DNA of 64,000 nucleotides from Glycine soja (GCF_004193775.1 NC_041019.1:751501-815500), one strand, 5' to 3'; positions 43,198 through 57,096 are shown, numbered from the stretch's first letter. Program-made: numbers and translations. Notes: generated by a model not told the origin, from the letters alone.

Positions 43198-46100
43198 ATG
43201 GGTTTATGTTCTCTTTTTTTGGTTACACTTCTTCTGCTAACATCATATGCGGTTTGCCAACTTGAAGGTATGTTTCCTTTATTAGATCACAACAACTCAG
43301 GCAGTTAGTTCTGAATATATACAATTTCAGTTCAAGCAACCATGCATCATAAAAAACTTCAACTCTTTTTTATCAACACAAAATTCTAAAGTAGAATATG
43401 TTTATTTTGCAAAATATCATATCATTTTATGACAGAAGGCAGAAGAGAGAAGAACAAAACTTAGATGCAATTTCTTAAGTGCTTTTAGTATCGTTCTTCA
43501 ATTAGAATTGAAGTTTCATCTGAGTAATCAGCATAATAAATGTTTGTATTAGAGATCAATGTAAGATACGAAAGCAATACTCCAATTTTAATTGAAGAAC
43601 AACACCAAAAACACCAATTTAATTGGCTCTAAATCTGTGAGATATTTGATTTTGGATGCAGAATTTATCAGCATTGACTGTGGAGGGACAAATAACTACA
43701 CTGATAAAAGCACAGGGCTTGCATGGATATCAGACTATGGAATCATGAAACATGGTAAGCCAGTGGAGGTACAAAATCCAAGTGGAAACAAGGTTCAGTA
43801 TCAGAGACGCCGAGAGTTTCCTATAGACAGCAGAAAATACTGTTATACTCTTGGCACTGAGGAGAGAAGAAGGCATCTGGTTCGAGCAACGTTTCAGTAT
43901 GGTAGCTTGGATGATGGAGACACATACCCTCAGTTTCAGCTCTATTTGGATGCAACCAAATGGGCTACTGTGTCAATCTACGATGCCTCGAGAATTTATG
44001 TGAAGGAAATGATCTTCAGGGCACCCTCAAACTCTATTGATGTTTGCATGTGTTGTGCTACCACTGGTTCTCCCTTCATATCTACCCTTGAGCTCAGGCC
44101 CTTGAATCTTTCTATGTATGCCACAGATTTTGAAGGCAGTTTTTTCTTGAAAGTGGCTGCAAGAATTAACTTTGGTGCTCCAAGTGAGGATGTTGTCAGG
44201 TATGGTACTCCCCCTCAGTATTTTCTTTTCTACTTCTTCTAAAGTTTTTGGCACAAGAATGGAAAGTTTCAAATATTTGACATGATAGAACAAAGTCTCA
44301 AGGGAATCTATGTTTAAAATTTTGCATTAATGATAGCTTGATTAGAAAAGAAAAAAATCAATATATTTGGTGCCAGTGGCTTGATTTATTTTTTTATTTG
44401 TTTATTAACAAATATGTTATCAGGTATCCAGATGACCCATATGATAGAATTTGGGAGTCTGATCTTATTAAAAGACAAAATTATCTTGTTGGGGTGGCCC
44501 CAGGCACTGAAAGAATTAACACAACAAAGAAAATAGAAATAGAGACAAGAGAATACCCACCTGTTAAAGTGATGCAAACTGCAGTTGTTGGCACCAAAGG
44601 AATTCTTAGCTATAGACTAAACCTGGAAGACTTCCCTGGCAATGCTAGAGCTTATGCATATTTCGCGGAGATTGAAGATCTGCCTAAGAATGAGACTAGA
44701 AAATTCAAATTGGAGCAACCTTACATAGCTGACTATAGCAATGCAGTGGTGAACATAGCTGAGAATGCCAATGGGAGCTACACTCTCTATGAACCAAGTT
44801 ACATGAATGTGAGTCTGGAGTTTGTGCTTTCGTTCTCCTTTGTTAAGACCCGGGATTCCACTCAAGGACCTCTTCTAAATGCAATGGAAATTAGCAAATA
44901 TGTGTCAATTGCTTCAAAGACTGACAGGCAAGATTGTAAGTTCTTAATATCAGTTTATATTTGGGAAAATTGATCTTTTCTTGCATGTCCAAAATATCTT
45001 ATCTGGAACGGTAATTGCATCAAAGATTAAATATTTCAAGTTTGATCACTAACTTAAATATTTCAAGTTTGATCACTAACTTACAACAATTGCATTGCTG
45101 CACTGACTGAACAGGTTGCTAACTATACTCTTATTTTACAGCAAATTTTGTAAATGCATTTCGCTTCTTATCTGCTGAAAGTGTCCTAAAGAATGAAGGT
45201 GATCCCTGTGTTCCAACTCCCTGGGAGTGGGTAAATTGTAGCACAACTACACCTCCAAGAATTACAAAGATGTAACATCTCCATACCTTTTTGTTGATGT
45301 TTATGTTTTATGCTAACTTCTAGCCTAGTGAATTGTCATTCTATTAATGAGTCTCTCTGGCAGCAGTTTTTATACACACAAGAATGTTGAATTCCAAAAG
45401 TTGGTATTACAGAATGCCAGATACTGGAATAATTATATTTGTAGAACCAATTAGGCAGAAGCATGATGGAAAATTATTATCAATATTTCTATTGTTCGCA
45501 TAACATCTTGCCGTAGAAAATATTTACTGAAATTCCAAGCGGTACAAATTTTTACTAATTGAAATAAGTTGTATTAGAAACCTGTCAAGAAGGAATATGA
45601 AGGGTGAAATTCCACGGGAGCTCAACAACATGGAAGCATTGACAGAACTGTAAGTAAATCACCTTTAAAATAAAAGTGTTTTGTTTTAAATGGTTTCTTT
45701 TGTAATTCATTGTTGTTTTCTTAGGTGGTTAGATGGCAACATGCTCACAGGACAACTTCCTGACATGAGAAATCTTATCAATCTAAAGATTGTGTAAGTT
45801 CTTTAGTTTCACACATAGCCTTTAATCAAAGGTTTCGGGCGGAATCAATCTTATTTTAATTTTTTCAACTAATGACATGCAGGCATCTAGAGAACAACAA
45901 ATTGAGTGGTCCATTACCATCTTACTTGGGTAGCTTGCCAAGTTTACAAGCACTGTATGTTGCACTTAGTCATCCATGTTTATCATCTCTACTTTGAGAG
46001 TTTGAAGCATTTTCGTAGTTAACCCCGAATTTCTCCAACTAAACACATTTGTTATCCTCAGACATTTATGAATCATGCACATCTGTGGATCTATGACAGG

Positions 46101-48694
46101 TTCATACAGAATAACTCATTTAGTGGGGTTATACCATCAGGATTACTTTCTGGAAAAATCATTTTCAAGTAAGTATCGTCATCAAAAACATATTTTTTTT
46201 TTCTAGTATTTGGTCAATTTAAGTGAATAAGCTAAACACTCAATAGAATTTGAATCAGCTTAAGTATGAATATAATAGGATGAGGATCTTTTTTATTAGG
46301 TTGTACCTAGATTGAAGTAACAGATATCTATTTCTTCTTCCAGCTTTGATGATAATCCTGAACTACATAAAGGGAACAAGAAGCATTTTCAGTTGATGCT
46401 AGGAATTTCTATTGGAGTACTAGCGATTCTATTAATATTGTTCTTAACAAGTTTGGTACTATTGCTTAATCTGCGGAGAAAGACATCTCGACAGAAATGT
46501 GACGAAAAGGGTTAGTCCACCTGGTCAAACTTAACAACACCTAGACAAATATGAAGTTCTATCATCAAATCATTATTGTGCCCTGCAGGTATTTCTGGAC
46601 GCAGCAGCACTAAACCTTTAACTGGATACTCATTTGGTCGGAATGGGAATATAATGGATGAAGGTACTGCTTACTATATTACACTCTCAGAGTTGAAAGA
46701 AGCTACTAATAATTTTTCAAAGAATATTGGCAAAGGAAGCTTTGGATCAGTCTACTATGGGAAAATGAAAGACGGAAAAGAGGTGGCAGTTAAGACTATG
46801 ACTGATCCATCCAGCTATGGGAACCAGCAATTTGTAAATGAGGTATTATTTCCATATTTGAATTCTGATTGAGAATTGGTTCTGTATAATCAACCTGTCA
46901 GTGTCCTACTATAGATTTTTAGCTGCCGTTCAATAAAAAATATTGTATTCCTTGAACTAGAGATACAGTAATATCAATGCTCAAACAGCTTAAGAAATTG
47001 AAGCTATGAACCTTCTCAACTCCAGCTCAGGTCTAACTGCAGAAAACTTTAGAACATGAATTTCTTAAATAAATGAAGGGAACTAGAAGAATAAGAGAAA
47101 ACCTTATGTTTCAGCTCATTGACTGTAGAGTCACAAATGCAGGTAGCCCTCTTATCAAGAATTCATCACAGAAACTTGGTTCCTCTGATTGGATATTGTG
47201 AAGAAGAATATCAACATATTCTAGTTTATGAATATATGCACAATGGCACTTTAAGGGAGTACATTCATGGTCTAATTCCACACCCTTTTGTTCATTTATT
47301 TACCTAGTTGTAAAGATTGTGGCATGATAATAAATTCTAATGTTTTGACAGAATGTTCGAGTCAGAAGCAATTAGATTGGTTAGCTCGCCTTCGAATTGC
47401 AGAAGATGCATCTAAAGGTTGGCTAATGACTAGCTTCTTGGTCCACAAGTAATTTTAGCATTTCACTTCCAAGTTAACAGTTAAAGAGCAATTTTCTATT
47501 TCTGTAGGTCTTGAATACTTACACACAGGATGTAATCCTAGTATCATTCACCGCGATGTGAAGACAAGCAATATTCTTCTTGACATCAATATGAGAGCAA
47601 AAGTGTCAGATTTTGGACTCTCAAGGCTAGCTGAAGAAGATTTAACCCACATATCAAGTGTTGCAAGGGGAACTGTAGGTTACCTGGATCCTGAGTAAGC
47701 CATGGTTCTCATGTGTCTATGATCACCAAAATATCTTTTCTCCTTAACTCCTTGAACTCAGGTTTTCCCTGTGAACAGGTACTATGCAAATCAGCAATTG
47801 ACTGAAAAGAGTGACGTGTACAGTTTTGGAGTTGTTCTGCTGGAATTGATATCAGGAAAAAAGCCTGTATCATCAGAAGACTATGGTCCTGAAATGAATA
47901 TTGTTCACTGGGTATGTTAGCTTTTTCTCAACAACCAAAGTTGAAAAAATAGTATCAGCAAAGTTTGACAAATCAGAAGCTGAAACACGAGCATATTTGA
48001 TCCTCAAGTTGATGCTCAAATTTTCTGATCCGTTAGACCAAACTGATCCTTTGTCAATTTTTTCCACTAACGGTATTAATTTTATCTGATGCCACAAATG
48101 CCTATTAGATATGGCCTCTCACAGTTTGTCATATTTCACCAAATTGACCAAGGTAGTGTGGTAAACTAATTGAAAGACCAACTTGGTCTTACAAAATTAC
48201 ACTTTTAGAGATCAAAGTGAAAATTTTAAACTTAGGAAGCCAAATTGAAAAAAAAAAAGAGACCAAAATAGTATATTTTAGTCATTATTTTTGCTAGGAA
48301 TGTACCTCTTAGAAATTTTGTTGCATACTTTATTGTCAATCCCACATGCAAATTTTACGTGTGTTTGCAGGCAAGATCTTTAATTCGTAAAGGAGATGTG
48401 ATAAGCATCATGGATCCTTCTCTTGTGGGGAATGTGAAAACCGAGTCAGTTTGGAGGGTTGCTGAAATTGCCATGCAATGTGTAGAACAACATGGTGCAT
48501 GCAGACCAAGGATGCAAGAGGTCATTTTGGCTATACAAGATGCTTCTAACATTGAAAAAGGGTCAGAAATTCAACTGAAGTTATCTTCTTCAGGTGGTTC
48601 AAAGCCACAGTCTTCACGTAAGACATTACTTGCAAGCTTTCTTGAAATTGAGAGCCCTGACTTGTCAAATAGTTGCCTCCCCTCAGCAAGATAA
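43198..48694 (+). CDS. Malectin-like LRR receptor kinase, At1g67720 type
   Basis: Fifteen exons give 929 residues: 43198-43267, 43662-44199, 44424-44935, 45142-45271, 45578-45649, 45725-45793, 45883-45954, 46100-46168, 46344-46510, 46589-46842, 47143-47269, 47352-47417, 47508-47694, 47779-47911, 48371-48694. A signal peptide (about 1-20, [16 protein letters not shown]) precedes a malectin-like ectodomain (about 24-375) with [19 protein letters not shown] and [15 protein letters not shown] LRRs. The LRRs are encoded by four 69-72 base exons (about 417-510). One membrane span covers about 528-552. The kinase has [11 protein letters not shown] (614-624), ATP-binding K635, HRD 730-732 and DFG 750-752, so it looks catalytically active and of RD type. 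The [18 protein letters not shown] tail matches At1g67720. The ligand is unknown. A 38-codon upstream ORF (43053-43166) may lie in the leader. Confidence 0.93.
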
Positions 48695-49046
48695 TTTTTG
48701 TTTTCTCTTTTTTCATATCAAGGTGGGTTTTGTACATTACTTAATTATAATTATTTTCTTTTGCCTTTTGTTCATTGTCATAGTACTAATATGTTAATAC
48801 CAGTGACACTCTCTAACTAGAGACGATATGACCTTCAAATCTTAGAACAAATCAACGAAAGTGGAACATTCTTTCTCTGTATTTGACTACTTGTAGGAAA
48901 CTATGAATTAACTAGTTATTTGGATTTCATTCGGTTATATTAAAAACGAATGGACAAAGAAAGTGCCTCTTTTTTTGGCAGAGTGCTGAGAAAGGACAAG
49001 CCCATAAACAAAATTAGGGAACTGATCCAAACCAAAAAAGTTTAAT

Positions 49047-49048
<2 letters not shown>

Positions 49049-49098
<50 letters not shown>
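49049..49098. repeat. (AT)n microsatellite
   Basis: An uninterrupted run of about 25 AT units, about 355 bases after the receptor kinase stop codon. Confidence 0.9.
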
Positions 49099-49101
<3 letters not shown>

Positions 49102-51766
49102 GTTTTTTCAGACTTATACAGCTACACTTAGAAAATATCCGAAGATTTGGATAATCTTTAGCCGCGGGACTTTTTTAACCATTTGGGATAAAAAAAAATT
49201 CTTTCAAAATTATCAAATGAGATATTTTTAAATTAATTATCATTTAAAAGTAGTTATGATTTTATAAATAAAAGTAGTAAAATTTTATACGACTTTCAAA
49301 TTAATTTTCAAAACACATGATTAAAAAATCGTATAAAAATTTACGACTTATGCTTATGAAGTTGTGATTACTTTTACGACTTGTTTTTAAATAATAATTA
49401 ATTTAAAAAGTATCCATTTGTTAATTTTTTTTAAAAAAATTACCTCAAAATAGTAAAAAAGCCTCAGCCGATTCCTATCTCTTTCAATTTTTTTTACTCT
49501 ATTATTACAGTATTATCTACCTTTTTGTCTTTATTTTCTCCATATATTTCTCCTTTGGATTTTCTTGAATGTAAATGTAGGTTGTAGAGGATGTATTTTG
49601 TTTGGGTTGCCTTATTTTTCGATTCCCGGTTGTCAATTTCTCCATTTTTGGGCTGAAACTTTACATGATTTGAACCATTTGAATAACTTGATTACTTGAA
49701 AGTTGAAACATTACCAATAATTCTCCTTCGTCGCTGTCGCATTAATTGAGCATATTATAGCATAGCTATAGCTAGAACAATTTATCAGATTATGAGTGTT
49801 CATTTGAAGAACCGTGAATATTATAACGTGTACTCATCTTTATTGGAATAAAATAAAATATGAGTGGATTTGATTTTATTTTGATGGATTATACATCACA
49901 TAAACCTAATCCGGGCACCTAAAATAAAATAATGTAATATAATGGCAGTTCACTAGCATATTCATTAGTAACGTAATGTTTTCTATTGAGCAGCCAGCCC
50001 ATGCGTGTTTTACAATAATATGAGGATAAGAAACATAAATATTACTATGTAGGAATAGAAAAATATAATTTGAAGATTCATTCAACTTCAACTTGTTTTC
50101 GACGCCTCCTTTACCTGGGAAGTATTTAATAATGCACTTCTATTACGATTTGAATTTAGGTTAAATCTGTTCTTCTTTTGAGTAAAAAATAATAAATTTT
50201 GGTTTTGGTTCAATTTATTTTGTTTTCTCTTAAAAAAATTGACTTCACTAATCACTATATTCTATAATTTTAATTATTATTATAATAATTAAGGTTAATT
50301 AATATAAAATTAATTGTTTGTTATTTTACTGTAATGATTAAGGAGATAACTAAAATAAATTTTTGTAAAACTAATTATGTGTTTGTTGTTTTTATGATAA
50401 TAATTAAGGTTATTGTCATTTAAAATAAAAACTCATTTTTATTTTATGTGTAAAAATAGTAAAAAAAATATCACTTGTTAAAGTTAGATATTTAAATAAT
50501 TATAGAGGGAGAAAAAGATTTTAGCCCCTTTAATAGATTTATCACTAACAAGTATCTTTAACACAAGTCTCTTTAAGCTTCAACATGAGTATTTTATAAC
50601 TTGTTTCTCTAATTAATTGATCAAGTATTCTCTTAACATAAAACTTTTTTAGGCTTCAACAAATTTACTTAAAAAAAGGTTAAGGTTAAGGCTCACTCAC
50701 TATACAGTCTTAGCAAGATGGATGTATAAGACAAGCCTTTCTTTGAGATGCTTAGAGAGACATAAAATCATATATACAAGAGCTTAGATGTACAATTTGT
50801 AATCAAAGAGATATCACAAAAAAATTAGGTCACACTCTCAAATATCAAATACATTTTTTAACACTTTATTTTATTGATTGAAATTCAAAAAACACGCAAA
50901 AATTTTGACTCCCACTTTATATTTAATGAATATTTATGAAAATTTTATAGTTTTTAATAAATTTCAATCTCATAAATAATATATAAAAAATAGTATGTTT
51001 CTACCATTCATCTTTTTAAAATTTTTGGTATCTATAAAAAGTATTGAAAAGTATTAAATACTTTTCACCAATATTAAATATACATATACTTAATGTACAT
51101 ACTATTTTTTTTTAAAAAAAATTCTAAACGCAAAGTCATGTTTAAGCACAAAACTAATCCGATTAAACGAATGTCATTATATATCAAATATTCAGTTCTG
51201 AAAATTTTAATATAATATTGGTTGAATCTCTCGTCGAAAATTTAAAAAATAGATCGTATATTAAATTTAAATTACAAAAAACTAGTATATACGGTGGAAT
51301 ACGACAACGGAAATCCTAGATAAGTTAGGCATGGCCCATGGTCATACAAGGATGAGGATTGAGGAGAGAGAAAGAATAACAACATAATTACATAATAGTT
51401 AATACAATGGACAAATTATCCAACACGGTCAGATTCCTACCATGGATAGCCACGCATTATTTGATCATTGTTTTCATTATCATTAAAGTTTACGACGTAA
51501 TTTGAATTTTGTTTTTCCTTAGATATTTAATGAAATTTATTTATGATTCCGTATCTCTTAATTTACTCAGTTGGCTATTGAATTATTAGGAATTTTCAAA
51601 TACATTTCTAAACTAAAAAATATTTAAATTGAGTCTTTAATCTTGTAATTTTTTAAATTGAGTCTTTAGAGTTTTAAACTGTTATGAATTGTCATTTTTT
51701 AACAGTTTCAAGCTATTTAAAATAATCTCGGAGACTTTTTTTTTAGGGTAAAAATTAAATTATTAT

Positions 51767-52118
51767 TTTGCTTAATTGCATTTTTAACCCAAATTTTTAT
51801 TTTTGACGAATTTTATCTCTATGTTTTTAATTTGTCATATTTTACCTCTAAAATTTTAAGAAACTTATAAATTTTACCCCGATCATTTATCCATTAATAA
51901 TTGGAGATAAAATTTACCAAAAAAATAAAAAAAAGGTAATGATAAAATTTGTTAGAAAATAAAAAAATTAGGAATGATAAATACAATTATGTTATGAGTA
52001 AAATGACAGAATAATCAGTAAGTTTCTTAAAAATTAAAAGTAAAATACATCAAATTAATTTATTAGGATAAAATTTATTAAAAATTAAAAGGTTAAGGTA
52101 AAAAAATAGAATTAAGTC
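51767..52118. mobile_element. MITE with about 100-bp inverted ends, family D
   Basis: The left arm (cttaattgcatttttaaccc and onward to aaattttaagaaacttat) is inverted against the right arm (taagtttcttaaaaattaaa and onward to agaattaag). The element could fold into one long hairpin with a roughly 150-base loop. The left arm matches the right end of the repeat at 2826-3053. Transcribed in either direction it would form a near-continuous double-stranded stem. Confidence 0.6.
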
Positions 52119-52722
52119 TATTATTTTTTAAATTTAGGAACTTATTTAAAATTTCTCAAATATTTTATAGGCCAATTGAATAATTCAATCATCTGCTATA
52201 TATTTTTTAATTCGAATGAATGATAAAAAAATGTACAAAAGTATATTAAAATACCAGTACTTGTTATCAAAATTTGTTTCCTTACAAACCCTAGTTATCT
52301 GTTATAATTTTCTTATTGTCTCGTATATCGTATGATTCTCGTAGTGTCGTAGGGATGGTCATAATATCATGGGAAAAAACGCAAATACGCAACGCATCGT
52401 TTGTCTTACGGCATTCCTTACCTCACCCACCGCAACACCCATTAACCAAAACCCCAACTATACTCTCTCTTCTCATATATCCTCCCCCTAAAGCTTCAAC
52501 CTTTGGGACGCCCTACTTTTTTTCTTCTATCTTCATTGATCATCACTTCTCTTTCTTCATTTTCCTTTTCGGTGGGAATTAGGATAACCCTCCTCAATTT
52601 TTCAACTCTAAATTTGATCATCACCTTCACCCACTTTACTCTTACTAGGAGGAACCCTTCTCTCTGTGTGTGTGTTCTGAGTTGATTCTGTGCTTCAGCT
52701 TTCCACAAAGTAAAGTAGAAAG

Positions 52723-54181
52723 ATGGCAATGATTCCTTACCACCTTTGCCGTTTACCTTACCAGGATTCCCTCAAAGCACTTGAGGCTGATATACAGCAC
52801 GCCAATGCTTTGTGAGTTTTCTTTTTTATTTTTCCCTACCCTTTAAATTTTTTTTCACCAATTTATTAACTTTCCCCTTTTTTTCTTCTTACAAATATAT
52901 GTTTTTGGTTACTAGGAAAAAAGTGGGAAAGAAGGGTCTTCTGATAATTGTTGATTATTTCCCTTAATTGTTTTGTGCTCGATTAATTTTATAAAAAAAG
53001 GAGCATGATCAGCTTACAAAGAATTTGGTACTGATAATAGGAATTTGCTTGTCACTTATGAATTTGATTGTGATTTTTTTTATTTTGATTTTGATTTTGC
53101 CCCCATTCTGAATTTGGATTGTGTGTTGTGCCCTCTTCTAGGGCTGCTGCAATTCCCAGAGCCAAGGGTGAGACTCTTCTTCAAATGAAATTGGTTTACA
53201 ATCACTTGGCTCCCCTCTTCCTGTTATTTCTACAATGGATGGATTGTTCTTGTGCAGGCTTTCTCCATAGGTATCTCGACCTCTTCCACATACTTATTTA
53301 CAAGGTATTTATCTATCTATTTGTTACTGTTTTGGACAGTTTGGATAATAATAATACCTATAGACTACATATGTTTGATTCATGGTTTTATGTTGTTGCT
53401 CTCATATTTTACCAAAGGTACATAATGATGGTAGATCAATCATGCCTACTCATGGAAGGAAGGCTACCATTGGGGACTTTTATGGTGCGTGAATGTTTGA
53501 CTTTCAATAGAAATGAAAAAAAAACATTTTTTATTTTTTGAATAAAAGATGTAATTAATTTGTGGCTGCCATTGCTGACTATTCCTCTCATTGTTTATGT
53601 TATCATAAACTGAAATTTTAGCTGTTATATTACCATCTCTCCAACGGCTTCATGGTAGTTTGGAGAAGTTGGAGGTTGTTAAAGAAGAAGGCCAGTCAAG
53701 CATAGAAGGTCCAAGTTATGGCAAGAAGGTCATTGAAGAAGGTGTGAAACTAACCGCCAATGTTGATTTGCAAAGAGAAGATGAATGTGGGATTTGCTTA
53801 GAGCCTTGCACCAAAATGGTTTTACCTGGTTGCTGCCATGCCATGTGTATTAAATGCTACCGCAAGTGGTAACAATAACAACATTTGTTTATGGTCAACT
53901 TCCAAATTTATATGCCATTACCAATGGCTTATCTTTTTTGTCACTTGTTCTGGACTTATTCAACTTGCAGGAACAGAAAGTCAGAGTCTTGTCCTTTTTG
54001 CCGTGGTAGCTTGAGGAGAGTTAATTCGGAGGATCTATGGGTATTAACTTGTAATGATGATGTTGTTGATGCTGAAACAGTTTCTAAAGAGGACTTGTTG
54101 CGTTTTTATCTCTATGTCAGCAAGCTGCCTAAAGATCACCCAGATGCACTTTTCCTAATGTATTATGAATACCTCATTTAA
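52723..54181 (+). CDS. AIRP2-like C3HC4 RING-finger E3 ligase, copy 2
   Basis: Five exons (52723-52811, 53142-53304, 53418-53484, 53622-53868, 53971-54181) give 258 residues. Exon phases and positions are the same as in the minus-strand copy at 35742-38240, including identical sizes for exons 2 (163) and 3 (67). The N-terminal region has DSLKALEADIQHANAL and MKLVYNHLAPLFLLFLQWMDCSCAG...DLFHILIYK. The RING is complete: C162, C165, C177, H179, C182, C185, C196, C199. The tail SEDLWVLTCNDDVVDAETVSKEDLLRFYLYV follows the family. Compared with copy 1 it has a longer pre-RING linker (VVKEEGQSSIEGPSYGKK) and canonical splice donors. The N-terminus MAMIPYHLCRLPYQ differs from MWQNQPSNSSF of copy 1. 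The likely role is ubiquitin ligation in stress or ABA signalling, inferred from family. Confidence 0.9.
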
Positions 54182-54904
54182 TTTTCTACTAAATAAGAAG
54201 AAGAAAAAAAAAATGTACAGATAGGAAATTCCGGACTGCAAATGTGAATAGAGTCTGGTACAAAAAGAAAATACTCTGGTAATTTAATCACAGTTGTTAT
54301 GGTAAGAGAAATTTCTGGTTTTTTAGTCCAGAAAAACCATTCTTCTTACTCCCGTGATATATCTCCATTGTAGACATTGTTCTTGCAATTAACTTGGAAT
54401 TCCTTGCATAAAGGATCCATTAAGTTAAATCTTCTTGTAAGTTAGTTATTGACACAGACTGATATTGAGAAGATGAATCTGTTCTTTGTGATTGTATTGT
54501 ACGTTGGAAATGTTAATATATGCAAAACCATTGATTAATTGGTGCTTACAATTTAAAATATCTAAATGTATATGGATAGCATAACAAATAAGTGCATGTT
54601 TAGATTTGAATTGGGAGAGTTTAAAAGTATTTTTATTTTCAAATAATTCCTATCTTTATTTGTGTATTGAAATTCAGAAATACGTACTGCAATTTGTAAA
54701 TATCCTTTTTCAACTTCTATTCAATCATAACCTAAACTGGAAGAAAAGGTTGAATTGTAGAATAAAGATATTGTTAGATGTTGGATTTTATTATATCTTT
54801 TATCTTTGATATTATCATGTCTTGACTCATGAATTAATTATCTTAAAGGCTTAAGCATTTAGGTGTGGAAAGTATTTGAATGCTTTTATATCTAGTGACT
54901 TTCT

Positions 54905-55285
54905 TTATGTTGGATAAAATTATTTGAAAAGTAAATTAAAAGTTAAAAAATGAACTAGTAACGGAAAATTTTGAAAAATTAACTAGTAACTTAAAGTTGA
55001 AAAGTTAATTTATTAAATTATAAATATTTGATTAAATTAGTTATTGAAGTAATTGAAAAGTGTAAAATGATATAAAAATAATAAAATTATGATTTATTTA
55101 AAAATAATAATTAAGAAATTAGATAAATATATTCAATATAAAAATAAAAGAAAATTAGAATCTGAAAGTTAAAAGTTAGTAACATTTCAAAAAATATTAG
55201 AAATTACTAATAAATTGTTAAAAAAATTGTTTATCAAACAATAAACAAAAATTTTAATTAATAAAAAAATTAAAAACTAATTGAG
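54905..55285 (+). repeat. AT-rich dispersed repeat, family E copy 1
   Basis: Shares with 55985-56340, in the same order, blocks such as aactagtaacttaaagttga, aataataaaattatgattt, attagataaatatatt and ttaattaataaaaaaattaa followed by aaact. Non-coding; probably a MITE family, as the copies diverge by substitution and small indels. Confidence 0.6.
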
Positions 55286-55984
55286 TTTGAATCGATGTCA
55301 TTTTTGTATTGTGTTTTGTTTTGTTTTGTTTTTTTTTCTATTTTCACCTTGTCCCTTTTTTTTTCCTATTCCTACCACAGTATCACACCAAGGCATTATT
55401 GTTAGGATTGGTGGAAGGTCGAATGCATCAATTTTTAAAGTCTAAGACTTTTTATGTGAACTTGTTCCTTAATTTTCTAGGCATTTACTTTATCTATATT
55501 TTAAAATAATTGCAATAGAATATAGTATATGAATATGATAGGGAGGCTTACATCATAACGGAGATGAAGTTTAAAAATTTTGGCCATGAAGTTTGATATA
55601 TTTGATATGGGAGCTAATACGGGTACGATACAATATTAATGAATGAAATGAGATACTCAAGATGCAACGATAATGAGAGTAGATTTTCCATTATGTAAGT
55701 GTCATATATTCATGGGTAAATAGATACACTTATCATCCAAAATATAATACGGTGATTATTGAACTTGTGAATGCTTCGAAAAACATAATTTATTATTAAA
55801 TTAATCCTTAGACAATGACGTAAAATTTGATAAATTTATTATCTTTCATGCACTAATTTGTTGGCCTTTCATAAGTTCAGTGACAAATTTTTTGCTACAA
55901 TATTATTATTATTATTATTATTATTAAAGGTGACTTAATGACATTATTATTATTTAATCGGATTGAATCATATTTTATATTCTA

Positions 55985-56340
55985 ATTAAGGTTATATTTG
56001 ATAAAATTAATTGAAAATTTAACTAGAAATTAAAAAGTTAATTTATAGTTGAAAGTTGAAAATTTAACTTATAAATTATAAGTGTTGGTTAAAATTAACT
56101 ATAACTTAAAAATATAAAATGAGAGAAAAATAATAAAATTATGATTTGTTTAAAAAAGATAATTATAAAATTAGATAAATATATTAAAAATAAAAATAAA
56201 AAATTAGAAACTAATGTATTAAAAAATCCTACTTGAATTAATGTTTTAAAAAATGCTAAAAATTATTAAAAAAATTATTTATTCAACAGTTAAATAAACT
56301 TTTTAACTAATAAAAAATTAAAAACTAAATGAAATATATT
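55985..56340 (+). repeat. AT-rich dispersed repeat, family E copy 2
   Basis: Second copy, same orientation, beginning ggttatatttgataaaatta and ending taaaaaattaaaaactaaat. About 700 bases separate the two copies. Confidence 0.6.
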
Positions 56341-57096
56341 TTTAAAGATAATCTAATTTTGATAAAGTATTAGATATCAGTCAATCCAATCCATTGAAGT
56401 GAAAGCATAAGAAAGACAAAACCACGAGAGAAATGGCCGAAAGAAAGTGTGAAACAATAAACGACAAGAGAGCAAACGCAGCCTTGTCCCACTAACGCGT
56501 GTTTGATTTACATCTAAAATTAATTTTAAGAAAAGAAAATTCTAATTCTTTAACCAAAAACTCAATTTCATGAATAAAAACCAAAAAATGAATTCTAAAA
56601 GAATAATAATTCTAATTCATAGAAAATTAGAAAGTGACAAATCCAAAAAGGATATCGTTTTGAGTATGAAAACAAACAGCAGAAAGGTCAACGACGGGTC
56701 TCGCAACGTTGCCGTTTACCACATAGCAGTTTCAGGATCTGTAGTACCAATCCAAAACAATAATAATAACTAAATGATAAATTAATTAAATAAATAAAAT
56801 TTGTAATTTCACTTTTCTTACAATCCGAATTTCGTCGTCATAACAGACAGGTGCGCATTTACAGTTTGTTTGGCTCTCACTCTTCTGTTTCAGGTTTTCG
56901 AAGTCAATTTCGTTTTAGGGTTTCTCTTGTTAAAATAAAAATCTTCTAGCTCGTTTCCTTGATTTTAGATTGAAGCGATTTGATTTTGGATTTTATTGTT
57001 TTTATTGCTTTTTAAGTTATCATTTGCGTATTGTAATTTTTTAGGAAAGAAACAGAAATTGCAGATCCAAATCTCGTTTTGGAGTGAGGAATTTGA

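Larger units (their letters stand above)
48695..52722. other. Intergenic DNA between the receptor kinase and RING copy 2
   Basis: Contains a (TA)n microsatellite at 49049-49098 and a long-hairpin repeat at 51767-52118, with AT-rich spacer elsewhere. No additional gene could be supported. Confidence 0.5.
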
